Part shown: in pieces, positions 1-13,478 of the stretch
Position numbering within the stretch: the stretch's first letter is position 1
How the letters are laid out: every line of letters begins with the position of its first letter
Assembly (NCBI GenBank): GCA_037013495.1
Contig: JAZDXN010000030.1
Span: forward strand, 1,674,001-1,738,000
Direction of reading: 5' to 3'
Origin: Hippophae tibetana
Taxonomy: Eukaryota > Streptophyta > Magnoliopsida > Rosales > Elaeagnaceae
DNA length: 64,000 nt
Program-made: the position numbers and the translations under genes
Notes under the pieces: model-generated
Seen by the model: only the letters and a program-made list of their open reading frames with translations
Told to the model about the DNA's origin: nothing
Databases searched by the model: none

Positions 1-133
1 TACTATAAATATATATATTATGTTGAATGAAATCATTATTTACCAATTAAAAAAAGCAATAAGTGGTTGAAATATCATACATTCCACATGTATCTTAAAA
101 GTAGGAGAAATTGGAAAACCAAGATTAAGAGAC

Positions 134-149
134 AAGGGTACTACCCTTT
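134..149. repeat. AAGGG / CCCTT hairpin in the core (example in m1)
   Basis: AAGGG and CCCTT flank five bases (TACTA here, GATTA in most monomers) in the least AT-rich part of the repeat. The stem is kept in nearly all monomers; H monomers with ACAACGGG and m58 with AAGGAG weaken it. The sequence then continues into GGTGTCGATACC, a near-palindrome. Confidence 0.55.
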
Positions 150-309
150 GTGGTGTCGATACCCTAGACATGATCGTGCAATATCCAACAAAATTATGCA
201 CGAAATTGTTAAACTTATACAAATAACAGTAGATTATAATTTATACATACGTAATTTTGGAATCATATTATGAGCTAATATATATTTTATATATTTTGTT
301 AATATTTAT

Positions 310-353
310 TAGAATTCTTACTTTTATAATTAGGAATATGTCTAAGAATTCTA
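310..353. repeat. 11-bp inverted repeat around GAATTC (region I only)
   Basis: TAGAATTCTTA (310-320) and TAAGAATTCTA (343-353) are exact reverse complements 22 bp apart. m3 also has it exactly (about 1,894-1,937), and m2 has 9 bp of each arm. Elsewhere the right arm reads CTAACAATTC or CTAATAATTC, so the pairing is lost. Confidence 0.75.
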
Positions 354-409
354 CAAACATAAATACGGATTACCAAAATTCATAAATTATCTCGATACAA
401 AAATTCCTC

Positions 410-431
410 GTTTGCATGCGACCATGCAAAC
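410..431. repeat. GTTTGCATG hairpin (example in m1; one per monomer)
   Basis: GTTTGCATG (410-418) and CATGCAAAC (423-431) form a perfect 9-bp inverted repeat around a 4-base loop, CGAC. The element occurs once per monomer. D monomers keep it exactly; G monomers keep both arms with loop CTAC; H monomers keep 8 bp. E monomers (for example 6,756-6,777) have CATGCGAAC as right arm, giving one G-T wobble. C and F monomers have instead the 14-bp palindrome GTTTGCATGCAAAC (for example 5,168-5,181), and K monomers have TTGCATGCAA (46,492-46,501). Function is unknown. Confidence 0.8.
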
Positions 432-734
432 AATAAATTTGTATTGTATATAAGATCTCCAAATATAACTATATTATCTTCTACAAGTTCAATATGATGT
501 ATTACCATTATTCTCCCTACAAACTGCTTCTATATATAGGTTAATATAACTTAAAATCATTTTTTTTGCCAACTAATTCAGAGTAAAATAAATTGGTTTA
601 ATGTAATTTTCTCTACCAAATGTCTTATTTTGTTTTGCAAAAATTAAAATATGTTATAGTTATATAAAATAAATAAACTAACTTTTACTATATTATAATA
701 AATGTGTTAAAAATGTTATAAATAAATAAATAAA

Positions 735-756
735 ACATAAAGTTTTTCCTTTATGT
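735..756. repeat. ACATAAAG / CTTTATGT hairpin (example in m1)
   Basis: ACATAAAG (735-742) and CTTTATGT (749-756) form an 8-bp stem with a 6-base T-rich loop, just after the (AAAT)n tract. Most non-K monomers keep it. K monomers have ACATATAG as left arm, breaking one pair. In m70, m72 and m76 the right arm changes to TTTATATG, which restores a 6-bp CATATA/TATATG pairing. Confidence 0.65.
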
Positions 757-3157
757 GAAATAAATCATATTAAATAAAATCACATATAAGTAGATACTAT
801 AAATATACATATTAGATGGAATGAAATCATTATTTACCAATTAAAAAAAGCAATAAGTGGTTGAAATATCATACATTCCACATGTATCTTAAAAGTAGGA
901 GAAATTGGAAAACCAAGATTAAGAGACAAGGGTACTACCCTTTGTGGTGTCGATACCCTAGACATGATCGTGCAATATCCAACAAAATTATGCACGTAAT
1001 TGTTAAACTTATACAAATAACAGTAGATTATAATTTATACATACGTAATTTTGGTATCATATTATGAGCTAATATATATTTTACATATTTTGTTAATATT
1101 TATTGGAATTCTTATTTTTATAATTAGGAATATGTCTAAGAATTCTACAAACATAAATACGAATTGCCAAAATTCATAGATTATCTCGATACAAAAATTC
1201 CTCGTTTGCATGCGACCATGCAAACAATAAATTTGTATTGTATATAAGATCTCCAAATATAACTATATTATCTTCTACAAGTTCAATATGATGTATTATT
1301 ATATTCTCCCTACAAACTTCTTCTATATATAGGTTAATATAACTTAAAATCATTTTTTGATAACTAATACAGAGTAAAATAAATTGGTCTAATGTAATTT
1401 TCTCCACAAAATGTCTTATATTGTTTTGCCAAAATTAAAATATGTTAAAGTTATATAAAATAAATAAACTCACTTTTACTATTTTATAATAAATGTATTA
1501 AAAATGTTATAAATAAATAAATAAAACATAAAGTTTTTCCTTTATGTGAAATAAATCATAATAAATAAAATCACATGTAAGTAGATACTATAAATATATA
1601 TATTAGATTGAATGAAATCATTATTTACGAATTAAAAAAAGCAATAAGTGGTTGAAATATCATACATTCCACATGTATCTTAAAAGTAGGAGAAATTGGA
1701 AAACCAAGATTAAGAGACAAGGGTACTACCCTTTGTGGTGTCGATACCCTAGACATGATCGTGCAATATCTAACAAAATTATGCACGTAATTGTTAAACT
1801 TATACAAATATGAGTAGATTATAATTTATACATACGTAATTTTAGTATCATATTATGAGCTAATATATATTTTACATACTTTGTTAATATTTATTAGAAT
1901 TCTTACTTTTATAATTAGGAATATGTCTAAGAATTCTACAAACATAAATACGGATTGCCAAAATTCATAAATTATCTCGATACAAAAATTCCTCGTTTGC
2001 ATGCAAACATTCAAACAATAAATTTGAATTGTATATAAGATCTCCAAATATAACTATATTTTCTTCCACAAATTCAATATGATGTATTACCATTATTCTC
2101 CCTACAAACTACTTCTATATATAGGTTAATATAACTGAAAATCATTTTTTTTGCCAACTGATTCAGAGTAAAATAAATTGGTTTAATGTAGTTTTCTCTA
2201 CAAAATGCCTTATTTTGTTTTGAAAAAATTAAAATATGTTAAAGTTATATAAAATAAATAAACTCACTTTTACTATTATATAATAAATGTATTAAAAATG
2301 TTATAAATAAATAAATAAAACATAAAGTTTTTCCTTTATGTGAAATAAATCATAATAAATAAAATCACATATAAGTAGATACTATAAATATATATATTAG
2401 ATTGAATGAAATAATTATTAACCAATTCAAAAAAGCTATTAGTGGTTGAAATATCATACATTCCACATGTATATTAAAAGTAGGAGAAATTAGAAAACCA
2501 AGATTAAGAGACAAGGGGATTACCCTTTGTGGTGTCGATACCGTAGACATGATCGTGCAATATCCAACCAAATTATGGAGGAAATTGTTAAATTTATACA
2601 AATAAAACTAGATGATAATTTATACATACGTAATTGTCGTATCATATTATGAGCTAATAAATATTTTACATATTTTGTTAATATTTATTGGAATTCTTAT
2701 TTTTATAATTAGGAATATGTCTAACAATTCTACAAACATAAATAAGGATTGCCAAATTTCATAAATTATCTCGATACAAAAATTCCTCGTTTGCATGCAT
2801 ACATTCAAACAATAAATTTGTATTGTATATAAGATCTCCAAATATAACTATATTATCTTCTACAAGGTCAATATGATGTATTACCGTTATTCTCCCTACA
2901 AACTACTTCTATATATAGGTTAATATAACTTAAAATCATTTTTTTGCAACTAATTCATAGTAAAATAAATTGGTTTAATGTAATTTTCTCTACCAAATGT
3001 CTTATTTTGTTTTGCAAAAAATAAAATATTTTATAGTTATATAAAATAAATAAACTCACTTTTACTATTTTATAATAAATGTATTAAAAATGTCATAAAT
3101 AAATAAATAAAACATAAAGTTTTTCCTTTATGTGAAATAAATCATATTAAATAAAAT

Positions 3158-6100
3158 CACATATAAATAGATACTATAAATATATATATTAGATTGAATG
3201 AAATAATTATTAACCAATTCAAAAAATTTAATAGTGGTTGAAATATAATACATTCCACATGTATCATAAAATTAGGAGAAATTAGAAAACCAAGATTAAG
3301 AGACAAGGGGATTACCCTTTGTGGTGTCGATACCCTATACATAATAGTGCAATATCCATCAAATTATAAAGGTAATTGTTAAACTTATACAAAGAACAGT
3401 AGATGATAATTTAAACATACGTAATTTTGGTATCATATTATGAGCTAATAAATATTTTACATATTTTGTTAATATTTATTCGAATTCTTACTTTTATAAT
3501 TAGGAATATGTCTAACAATTCTACAAACATAAATAAGAATTGCCAAATTTCATAAATTATCTCGATACAAAAATTCCTCGTTTGCATGCATACATTCAAA
3601 CAATAAATTTGTATTGTATATAAGATCTCCAAATATAACTATATTATCTTCTACAAGTTCAATATGATGTATTACCATTATTCTCCCTACATACTACTTC
3701 TATATATAGGTTAATATAACTTAAAATCATTTTTTTTGCCAACTAATTCATAGTAAAATAAATTGGTTTAATGTAATTTTCTCTACCAAATGTCTTATTT
3801 TGTTTTGCAAAAATTAAAATATGATATAGTTATATAAAATAAATAAACTCACTTTTACTATTTTATAATATATGTATTAAAAATGTTATAAATAAATAAA
3901 TAAAACATAAAGTTTTTCCTTTATGTGAAATAAATCATAATAAATAAAATCACATATAAATAGATACTATAAACATATATATTAGATTGAATGAAATAAT
4001 TATTAACCAATTCAAAAAATTTAATAGTGGTTGAAATATAATACATTCCACATGTATCTTAAAATTAGGAGAAATTGGAAAACCAAGATTAAGAGACAAG
4101 GGGATTACCCTTTGTGGTGTCGATACCCTATACATAATCGTGCAATATCCAACCAAATTATGCAGGTAATTGTTAAACTTATACAAATAACAGTAGATGA
4201 TAATTTAAACATACGTAATTTTGGTATCATATTATGAGCTAATAAATATTTTACATATTTTGTTAATATTTGTTCGAATTCTTACTTTTATAATTAGGAA
4301 TATGTCTAACAATTCTACAAACATAAATAAGGATTGCCAAATTTCATAAATTATCTCGATACAAAAATTCCTCGTTTGCATGCATACATTCAAACAATAA
4401 ATTTGTATTGTATATAAGATCTCCAAATATAACTATATTATCTTCTACAAGTTCAATATGATGTATTACCGTTATTCTCCCTACAAACTACTTCTATATA
4501 TAGGTTAATATAACTTAAAATCATTTTTTTTGCCAACTAATTCATAGTAAAATAAATTGGTTTAATGTAATTTTCTCTACCAAATGTCTTATTTTTTTTT
4601 TGCAAAAATTAAAATATGATATAGGTATATAAAATAAATAAACTCACTTTTACTATTTTATAATAAATGTATTAAAAATGTTATAAATAAATAAATAAAA
4701 CATAAAGTTTTTCCTTTATGTGAAATAAATCATAATAAATAAAATCACATATAAATAGATACTATAAACATATATATTAGATTGAATGAAATAATTATTA
4801 ACCAATTCAAAAAATTTAATAGTGGTTGAAATATAATACATTCCACATGTATCTTAAAATTAGGAGAAATTGGAAAACCAAGATTAAGAGAGAAGGGGAT
4901 TACCCTTTGTGGTGTCGATACCCTATACATAATCGTGCAATATCCAACCAAATTATGCAGGTAATTGTTAAACTTATCCAAATAACAGTAGATGATAATT
5001 TAAACATACGTAATTTTGGTATCATATTATGAGCTAATAAATATTTTACATATTTTGTTAATATTTATTCGAATTCTTACTTTTATAATTAAAATATGTC
5101 TAACAATTCTACAAACAGAAATAAGGATTGCCAAATTTCATAAATTATCTCGATACAAAAATTCCTCGTTTGCATGCAAACATTCAAACAATAAATTTTA
5201 TTGTATATAAGGTCTCCAAATATAACTATATTATCTTCTACAAGTTCAATATGATGTATTACCATTATTCTCCCCACAAACTACTTCTATATATAGGTTA
5301 ATATAACTGAAAATCATTTTTTTTGCCGACTAATTCAGAGTAAAATAAATTGGTTTAATGTAATTTTCTCTACCAAATGTCTTATTTTGTTTTGCAAAAA
5401 TTAAAATATGTTAAAGTTATATAAAATAAATAAACTCACTTTTACTATTTTATAATAAATGTATTAAAAATGTTAGAAATAAATAAATAACACATAAACT
5501 TTTTCCTTTATGTGAAATAAATCATAATAAATAAAATCACATATAAGTAGATACTATAAATATATATATTAGATTGAATGAAATCATTATTTACCAATTA
5601 AAAAAAGCTATTAGTGGTTGAAATATCATACATTCCACATGTATCTTAAAAGTAGGAGAAATTGGAAAACCAAGATTAAGAGACAAGGGGATTACCCTTT
5701 GTGGTGTCGATACCCTAGACATGATCGTGCAATATCCAACCAAATTATGCAGGTAATTGTTAAACTTATACAAATAACAGTAGATTATAATTTATACATA
5801 CGTAATTTTTGTATCATATTATGAGCTAATAAATATTTTACATATTTTGTTAATATTTATTTGAATTCTTACTTTTATAATTAGGAATATGTCTAACAAT
5901 TCTACAAACATAAATACGGATTGCCAAATTTCATAAATTATCACGATCCAAAAATTACTCGTTTGCATGCGACCATGCAAACAATAAATTTGTAGGGTCC
6001 ATTAGATTTTCAATTATATATATATTGTCTTCTACAAGTTCAATATGATGTATTACCATTATTCTCCCCACAAACTACTTCTATATATAGGTTAATATAA

Positions 6101-8714
6101 CTGAAAATCATTTTTTTTTGCCGACTAATTCAGAGTAAAATAAATTGGTTTAATGTAATTTACTATACCAAATGTCTTATTTTGTTTTGCAAAAATTAAA
6201 ATATGAAATAGTTATATAAAATAAATAAACTCACTTTTACTATTTTATAATAAATGTATTAAAAATGTTATAAATAAATAAATAAAACATAAACTTTTTC
6301 CTTTATGTGAAATAAATCATAATAAATAAAATCACATATAAGTAGATACTATAAATATATATATTAGATTGAATGAAATCATTATTTACCAATTAAAAAA
6401 AGCTATTAGTGGTTGAAATATCATACATTCCACATGTATCTTAAAAGTAGGAGAAATTGGAAAACCAAGATTAAGAGACAAGGGGATTACCCTTTGTGGT
6501 GTCTATACCGTAGACATGATCATGCAATATCCAACCAAATTATGGAGGTAATTGTTAAATTTATACAAATAAAACTAGATGATAATTTATACATACGTAA
6601 TTTTAGTATCATATTATGAGCTAATAAATATTTTACATATTTTGTTAATATTTATTGGAATTCTTACCTTTATAATTAGGAATATGTCTAACAATTCTAT
6701 AAACATAAACACGGAGTGCCAAATTTCATAAATTATCTCGATACAAAAATTACTCGTTTGCATGTGACCATGCGAACAATAAATTTGTAGGGTCCATTAG
6801 ATCTTAAAATATATATATATTATCTTCTACAAGTTCAATATGATGTATTACCATTGTTCTCCCTACAAACTGCTTCTATATATAGGTTAATATAACTGAA
6901 AATCATTTTTTTTGCCAACTAATTCATAGTAAAATAAATTGGTTTAATGTAATTTTCTCTACCAAATGTCTTATTTTGTTTTGCAAAAAATAAAATATGT
7001 TATAGTTATATAAAATAAATAAACTCACTTTTACTATTTTATAATATACGTATTAAAAATGTCATAAATAAATAAATAAAACATAAAGTTTTTCCTTTAT
7101 GTGAAATAAATCATATTAAATAAAATCACATATAAATAGATACTATAAATATATATATTAGATTGAATGAAATCATTATTTACCAATTAAAAAAACATAT
7201 TAGTGGTTGAAATATCATACATTCCACATGTATCTTAAATGTAGGAGAAATTGGAAAACCAAGATTAAGAGACAAGGGGATTACCCTTTGTGGTGTCGAT
7301 ACCCTAGACATGATCGTGCAATATCCAACCAAATTATGCAGGTAATTGTTAAACTTATACAAATAACAGTAGATTATAATTTATACATACGTAATTTTTG
7401 TATCATATTATGAGCTAATAAATATTTTACATATTTTGTTAATATTTATTTGAATTCTTACTTTTATAATTAGGAATATGTCTAACAATTCTACAAACAT
7501 AAATAAGAATTGCCAAATTTCATAAATTATCTCGATACAAAAATTCCTCGTTTGCATGCAAACATTCAAACAATAAATTTTATTGTATATAAGGTCTCCA
7601 AATATAACTATATTATCTTCTACAAGTTCAATATGATGTATTACCATTATTCTCCCCACAAACTACTTCTATATATAGGTTAATATAACTGAAAATCATT
7701 TTTTTTGCCGACTAATTCAGAGTAAAATAAATTGGTTTAATGTAATTTTCTCTACCAAATGTCTTATTTTGTTTTGCAAAAATTAAAATATGTTAAAGTT
7801 ATATAAAATAAATAAACTCACTTTTACTATTTTATAATAAATGTATTAAAAATGTTAGAAATAAATAAATAACACATAAAGTTTTTCCTTTATGTGAAAT
7901 AAATCATAATAAATAAAATCACATATAAGTAGATACTATAAATATATATATTAGATTGAATGAAATCATTATTTACCAATTAAAAAAAGCTATTAGTGGT
8001 TGAAATATCATACATTCCACATGTATCTTAAAAGTAGGAGAAATTGGAAAACCAAGATTAAGAGACAAGGGGATTACCCTTTGTGGTGTCGATACCCTAG
8101 ACATGATCGTGCAATATCCAACCAAATTATGCAGGTAATTGTTAAACTTATACAAATAACAGTAGATTATAATTTATACATACGTAATTTTTGTATCATA
8201 TTATGAGCTAATAAATATTTTACATATTTTGTTAATATTTATTTGAATTCTTACTTTTATAATTAGGAATATGTCTAACAATTCTACAAACATAAATACG
8301 GATTGCCAAATTTCATAAATTATCACGATCCAAAAATTACTCGTTTGCATGCGACCATGCAAACAATAAATTTGTAGGGTCCATTAGATTTTCAATTATA
8401 TATATATTGTCTTCTACAAGTTCAATATGATGTATTACCATTATTCTCCCCACAAACTACTTCTATATATAGGTTAATATAACTGAAAATCATTTTTTTT
8501 TGCAGACTAATTCAGAGTAAAATAAATTGGTTTAATGTAATTTACTATACCAAATGTCTTATTTTGTTTTGCAAAAATTAAAATATGAAATAGTTATATA
8601 AAATAAATAAACTCACTTTTACTATTTTATAATAAATGTATTAAAAATGTTATAAATAAATAAATAAAACATAAACTTTTTCCTTTATGTGAAATAAATC
8701 ATAATAAATAAAAT
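3158..8714 (+). repeat. HOR copy 1: seven monomers, types A-B-C-D-E-F-D' (5,557 bp)
   Basis: Order by anchor: A 3238, B 4031, C 4826, D 5618, E 6413, F 7207, D' 8000. Type markers: A has ATCATAAAATTAGG and an altered TCCATCAAATTATAAAGG; B has AATATTTGTTCG; C has GAGAGAAGGGG and AATTAAAATATGTC; D has TCACGATCC and GGGTCCATTAGATTTTC; E has GTCTATACCG and GCATGTGACC; F has AAAAAACATATTAG and AAATGTAGG; D' differs from D by GCAGACT for GCCGACT. The same order returns at 8,715 and 13,479 with no net indel across aligned monomers (offsets constant at 5,557 and 10,321), so the copies are very young. Confidence 0.9.
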
Positions 8715-11700
8715 CACATATAAATAGATACTATAAATATATATATTAGATTGAATGAAATAATTATTAACCAATTCAAAAAATTTAATAGTGGTTGAAA
8801 TATAATACATTCCACATGTATCATAAAATTAGGAGAAATTAGAAAACCAAGATTAAGAGACAAGGGGATTACCCTTTGTGGTGTCGATACCCTATACATA
8901 ATAGTGCAATATCCATCAAATTATAAAGGTAATTGTTAAACTTATACAAAGAACAGTAGATGATAATTTAAACATACGTAATTTTGGTATCATATTATGA
9001 GCTAATAAATATTTTACATATTTTGTTAATATTTATTCGAATTCTTACTTTTATAATTAGGAATATGTCTAACAATTCTACAAACATAAATAAGAATTGC
9101 CAAATTTCATAAATTATCTCGATACAAAAATTCCTCGTTTGCATGCATACATTCAAACAATAAATTTGTATTGTATATAAGATCTCCAAATATAACTATA
9201 TTATCTTCTACAAGTTCAATATGATGTATTACCATTATTCTCCCTACATACTACTTCTATATATAGGTTAATATAACTTAAAATCATTTTTTTTGCCAAC
9301 TAATTCATAGTAAAATAAATTGGTTTAATGTAATTTTCTCTACCAAATGTCTTATTTTGTTTTGCAAAAATTAAAATATGATATAGTTATATAAAATAAA
9401 TAAACTCACTTTTACTATTTTATAATATATGTATTAAAAATGTTATAAATAAATAAATAAAACATAAAGTTTTTCCTTTATGTGAAATAAATCATAATAA
9501 ATAAAATCACATATAAATAGATACTATAAACATATATATTAGATTGAATGAAATAATTATTAACCAATTCAAAAAATTTAATAGTGGTTGAAATATAATA
9601 CATTCCACATGTATCTTAAAATTAGGAGAAATTGGAAAACCAAGATTAAGAGACAAGGGGATTACCCTTTGTGGTGTCGATACCCTATACATAATCGTGC
9701 AATATCCAACCAAATTATGCAGGTAATTGTTAAACTTATACAAATAACAGTAGATGATAATTTAAACATACGTAATTTTGGTATCATATTATGAGCTAAT
9801 AAATATTTTACATATTTTGTTAATATTTGTTCGAATTCTTACTTTTATAATTAGGAATATGTCTAACAATTCTACAAACATAAATAAGGATTGCCAAATT
9901 TCATAAATTATCTCGATACAAAAATTCCTCGTTTGCATGCATACATTCAAACAATAAATTTGTATTGTATATAAGATCTCCAAATATAACTATATTATCT
10001 TCTACAAGTTCAATATGATGTATTACCGTTATTCTCCCTACAAACTACTTCTATATATAGGTTAATATAACTGAAAATCATTTTTTTTGCCGACTAATTC
10101 AGAGTAAAATAAATTGGTTTAATGTAATTTTCTCTACCAAATGTCTTATTTTGTTTTGCAAAAATTAAAATATGTTAAAGTTATATAAAATAAATAAACT
10201 CACTTTTACTATTTTATAATAAATGTATTAAAAATGTTAGAAATAAATAAATAACACATAAAGTTTTTCCTTTATGTGAAATAAATCATAATAAATAAAA
10301 TCACATATAAGTAGATACTATAAATATATATATTAGATTGAATGAAATCATTATTTACCAATTAAAAAAAGCTATTAGTGGTTGAAATATCATACATTCC
10401 ACATGTATCTTAAAAGTAGGAGAAATTGGAAAACCAAGATTAAGAGACAAGGGGATTACCCTTTGTGGTGTCGATACCCTAGACATGATCGTGCAATATC
10501 CAACCAAATTATGCAGGTAATTGTTAAACTTATACAAATAACAGTAGATTATAATTTATACATACGTAATTTTTGTATCATATTATGAGCTAATAAATAT
10601 TTTACATATTTTGTTAATATTTATTTGAATTCTTACTTTTATAATTAGGAATATGTCTAACAATTCTACAAACATAAATACGGATTGCCAAATTTCATAA
10701 ATTATCACGATCCAAAAATTACTCGTTTGCATGCGACCATGCAAACAATAAATTTGTAGGGTCCATTAGATTTTCAATTATATATATATTGTCTTCTACA
10801 AGTTCAATATGATGTATTACCATTATTCTCCCCACAAACTACTTCTATATATAGGTTAATATAACTGAAAATCATTTTTTTTTGCCGACTAATTCAGAGT
10901 AAAATAAATTGGTTTAATGTAATTTACTATACCAAATGTCTTATTTTGTTTTGCAAAAATTAAAATATGAAATAGTTATATAAAATAAATAAACTCACTT
11001 TTACTATTTTATAATAAATGTATTAAAAATGTTATAAATAAATAAATAAAACATAAACTTTTTCCTTTATGTGAAATAAATCATAATAAATAAAATCACA
11101 TATAAGTAGATACTATAAATATATATATTAGATTGAATGAAATCATTATTTACCAATTAAAAAAAGCTATTAGTGGTTGAAATATCATACATTCCACATG
11201 TATCTTAAAAGTAGGAGAAATTGGAAAACCAAGATTAAGAGACAAGGGGATTACCCTTTGTGGTGTCTATACCGTAGACATGATCATGCAATATCCAACC
11301 AAATTATGGAGGTAATTGTTAAATTTATACAAATAAAACTAGATGATAATTTATACATACGTAATTTTAGTATCATATTATGAGCTAATAAATATTTTAC
11401 ATATTTTGTTAATATTTATTGGAATTCTTACCTTTATAATTAGGAATATGTCTAACAATTCTATAAACATAAACACGGAGTGCCAAATTTCATAAATTAT
11501 CTCGATACAAAAATTACTCGTTTGCATGTGACCATGCGAACAATAAATTTGTAGGGTCCATTAGATCTTAAAATATATATATATTATCTTCTACAAGTTC
11601 AATATGATGTATTACCATTGTTCTCCCTACAAACTGCTTCTATATATAGGTTAATATAACTGAAAATCATTTTTTTTGCCAACTAATTCATAGTAAAATA

Positions 11701-13478
11701 AATTGGTTTAATGTAATTTTCTCTACCAAATGTCTTATTTTGTTTTGCAAAAAATAAAATATGTTATAGTTATATAAAATAAATAAACTCACTTTTACTA
11801 TTTTATAATATACGTATTAAAAATGTCATAAATAAATAAATAAAACATAAAGTTTTTCCTTTATGTGAAATAAATCATATTAAATAAAATCACATATAAA
11901 TAGATACTATAAATATATATATTAGATTGAATGAAATCATTATTTACCAATTAAAAAAACATATTAGTGGTTGAAATATCATACATTCCACATGTATCTT
12001 AAATGTAGGAGAAATTGGAAAACCAAGATTAAGAGACAAGGGGATTACCCTTTGTGGTGTCGATACCCTAGACATGATCGTGCAATATCCAACCAAATTA
12101 TGCAGGTAATTGTTAAACTTATACAAATAACAGTAGATTATAATTTATACATACGTAATTTTTGTATCATATTATGAGCTAATAAATATTTTACATATTT
12201 TGTTAATATTTATTTGAATTCTTACTTTTATAATTAGGAATATGTCTAACAATTCTACAAACATAAATAAGAATTGCCAAATTTCATAAATTATCTCGAT
12301 ACAAAAATTCCTCGTTTGCATGCAAACATTCAAACAATAAATTTTATTGTATATAAGGTCTCCAAATATAACTATATTATCTTCTACAAGTTCAATATGA
12401 TGTATTACCATTATTCTCCCCACAAACTACTTCTATATATAGGTTAATATAACTGAAAATCATTTTTTTTGCCGACTAATTCAGAGTAAAATAAATTGGT
12501 TTAATGTAATTTTCTCTACCAAATGTCTTATTTTGTTTTGCAAAAATTAAAATATGTTAAAGTTATATAAAATAAATAAACTCACTTTTACTATTTTATA
12601 ATAAATGTATTAAAAATGTTAGAAATAAATAAATAACACATAAAGTTTTTCCTTTATGTGAAATAAATCATAATAAATAAAATCACATATAAGTAGATAC
12701 TATAAATATATATATTAGATTGAATGAAATCATTATTTACCAATTAAAAAAAGCTATTAGTGGTTGAAATATCATACATTCCACATGTATCTTAAAAGTA
12801 GGAGAAATTGGAAAACCAAGATTAAGAGACAAGGGGATTACCCTTTGTGGTGTCGATACCCTAGACATGATCGTGCAATATCCAACCAAATTATGCAGGT
12901 AATTGTTAAACTTATACAAATAACAGTAGATTATAATTTATACATACGTAATTTTTGTATCATATTATGAGCTAATAAATATTTTACATATTTTGTTAAT
13001 ATTTATTTGAATTCTTACTTTTATAATTAGGAATATGTCTAACAATTCTACAAACATAAATACGGATTGCCAAATTTCATAAATTATCACGATCCAAAAA
13101 TTACTCGTTTGCATGCGACCATGCAAACAATAAATTTGTAGGGTCCATTAGATTTTCAATTATATATATATTGTCTTCTACAAGTTCAATATGATGTATT
13201 ACCATTATTCTCCCCACAAACTACTTCTATATATAGGTTAATATAACTGAAAATCATTTTTTTTTGCAGACTAATTCAGAGTAAAATAAATTGGTTTAAT
13301 GTAATTTACTATACCAAATGTCTTATTTTGTTTTGCAAAAATTAAAATATGAAATAGTTATATAAAATAAATAAACTCACTTTTACTATTTTATAATAAA
13401 TGTATTAAAAATGTTATAAATAAATAAATAAAACATAAACTTTTTCCTTTATGTGAAATAAATCATAATAAATAAAAT
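8715..13478 (+). repeat. HOR copy 2: six monomers, A-B/C-D-E-F-D' (4,764 bp)
   Basis: Order by anchor: A 8795, B 9588, D 10382, E 11177, F 11971, D' 12764. It equals copy 1 except that one monomer is missing. The B monomer starts with type-B markers and finishes with the end of type C, so the loss is a clean in-register fusion of B and C (junction between 10,039 and 10,073). Offsets to copy 1 are 5,557 before the junction and 4,764 after it. Confidence 0.9.
10039..10073. other. B/C unequal-exchange junction
   Basis: Left of here the monomer has the type-B markers ACCGTT and TCTCCCTAC. Right of here it has the type-C markers AACTGAAAATC and GCCGACTAATTCAGAG, where B reads AACTTAAAATC and GCCAACTAATTCATAG. 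The 33 bases between the last B marker (T at 10,039) and the first C marker (G at 10,073) are the same in both types, so the exchange point lies within them. Confidence 0.85.

Larger units (their letters stand above)
1..3157 (+). repeat. Region I: diverged monomers m1-m4 (first one partial)
   Basis: These four monomers form no clear higher-order unit. m1-m3 share the core variant GGGTACTACCC (most of the array has GGGGATTACCC) and the pair ACAAAATTATGCAC. m1 and m2 have the full GTTTGCATG hairpin, while m3 has the GCATGCAAAC palindrome form. m4 is of another kind, with ATACCGTAGAC and AAAACTAGATG, resembling types E and I seen further right. m2-m3 spacing is 791 bp, the shortest outside the 60-kb region. 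The window begins inside a monomer, so the array extends to the left. Confidence 0.85.

Noticed and set aside
64-163. Pol III-like boxes: TGGTTGAAAT (64-73) and GGTGTCGATACC (152-163), resembling tRNA A and B boxes.
   Set aside because: The B-like box has an extra base relative to GGTTCGANNCC, the A-like box is partial, and no tRNA or SINE structure or terminator in a sensible place supports it. GGTGTCGATACC is also a near-palindrome, which explains part of the match.
161-168. Telomere-like ACCCTAGA in each monomer.
   Set aside because: It is a single unit, not a run of CCCTAAA or CCCTAA, so it is a chance match.
725-745. Yeast-type replication origin core (reverse strand of the AAAACATAAAG region, 10 of 11 bases).
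   Set aside because: Such AT-rich matches are expected by chance at 77% A+T, and nothing else suggests a budding yeast.
795-816. TATA-box-like CTATAAATATA in each monomer as a promoter of satellite transcription.
   Set aside because: TATA-like strings are expected at this base composition, and no initiator, transcript or downstream gene supports a promoter call.
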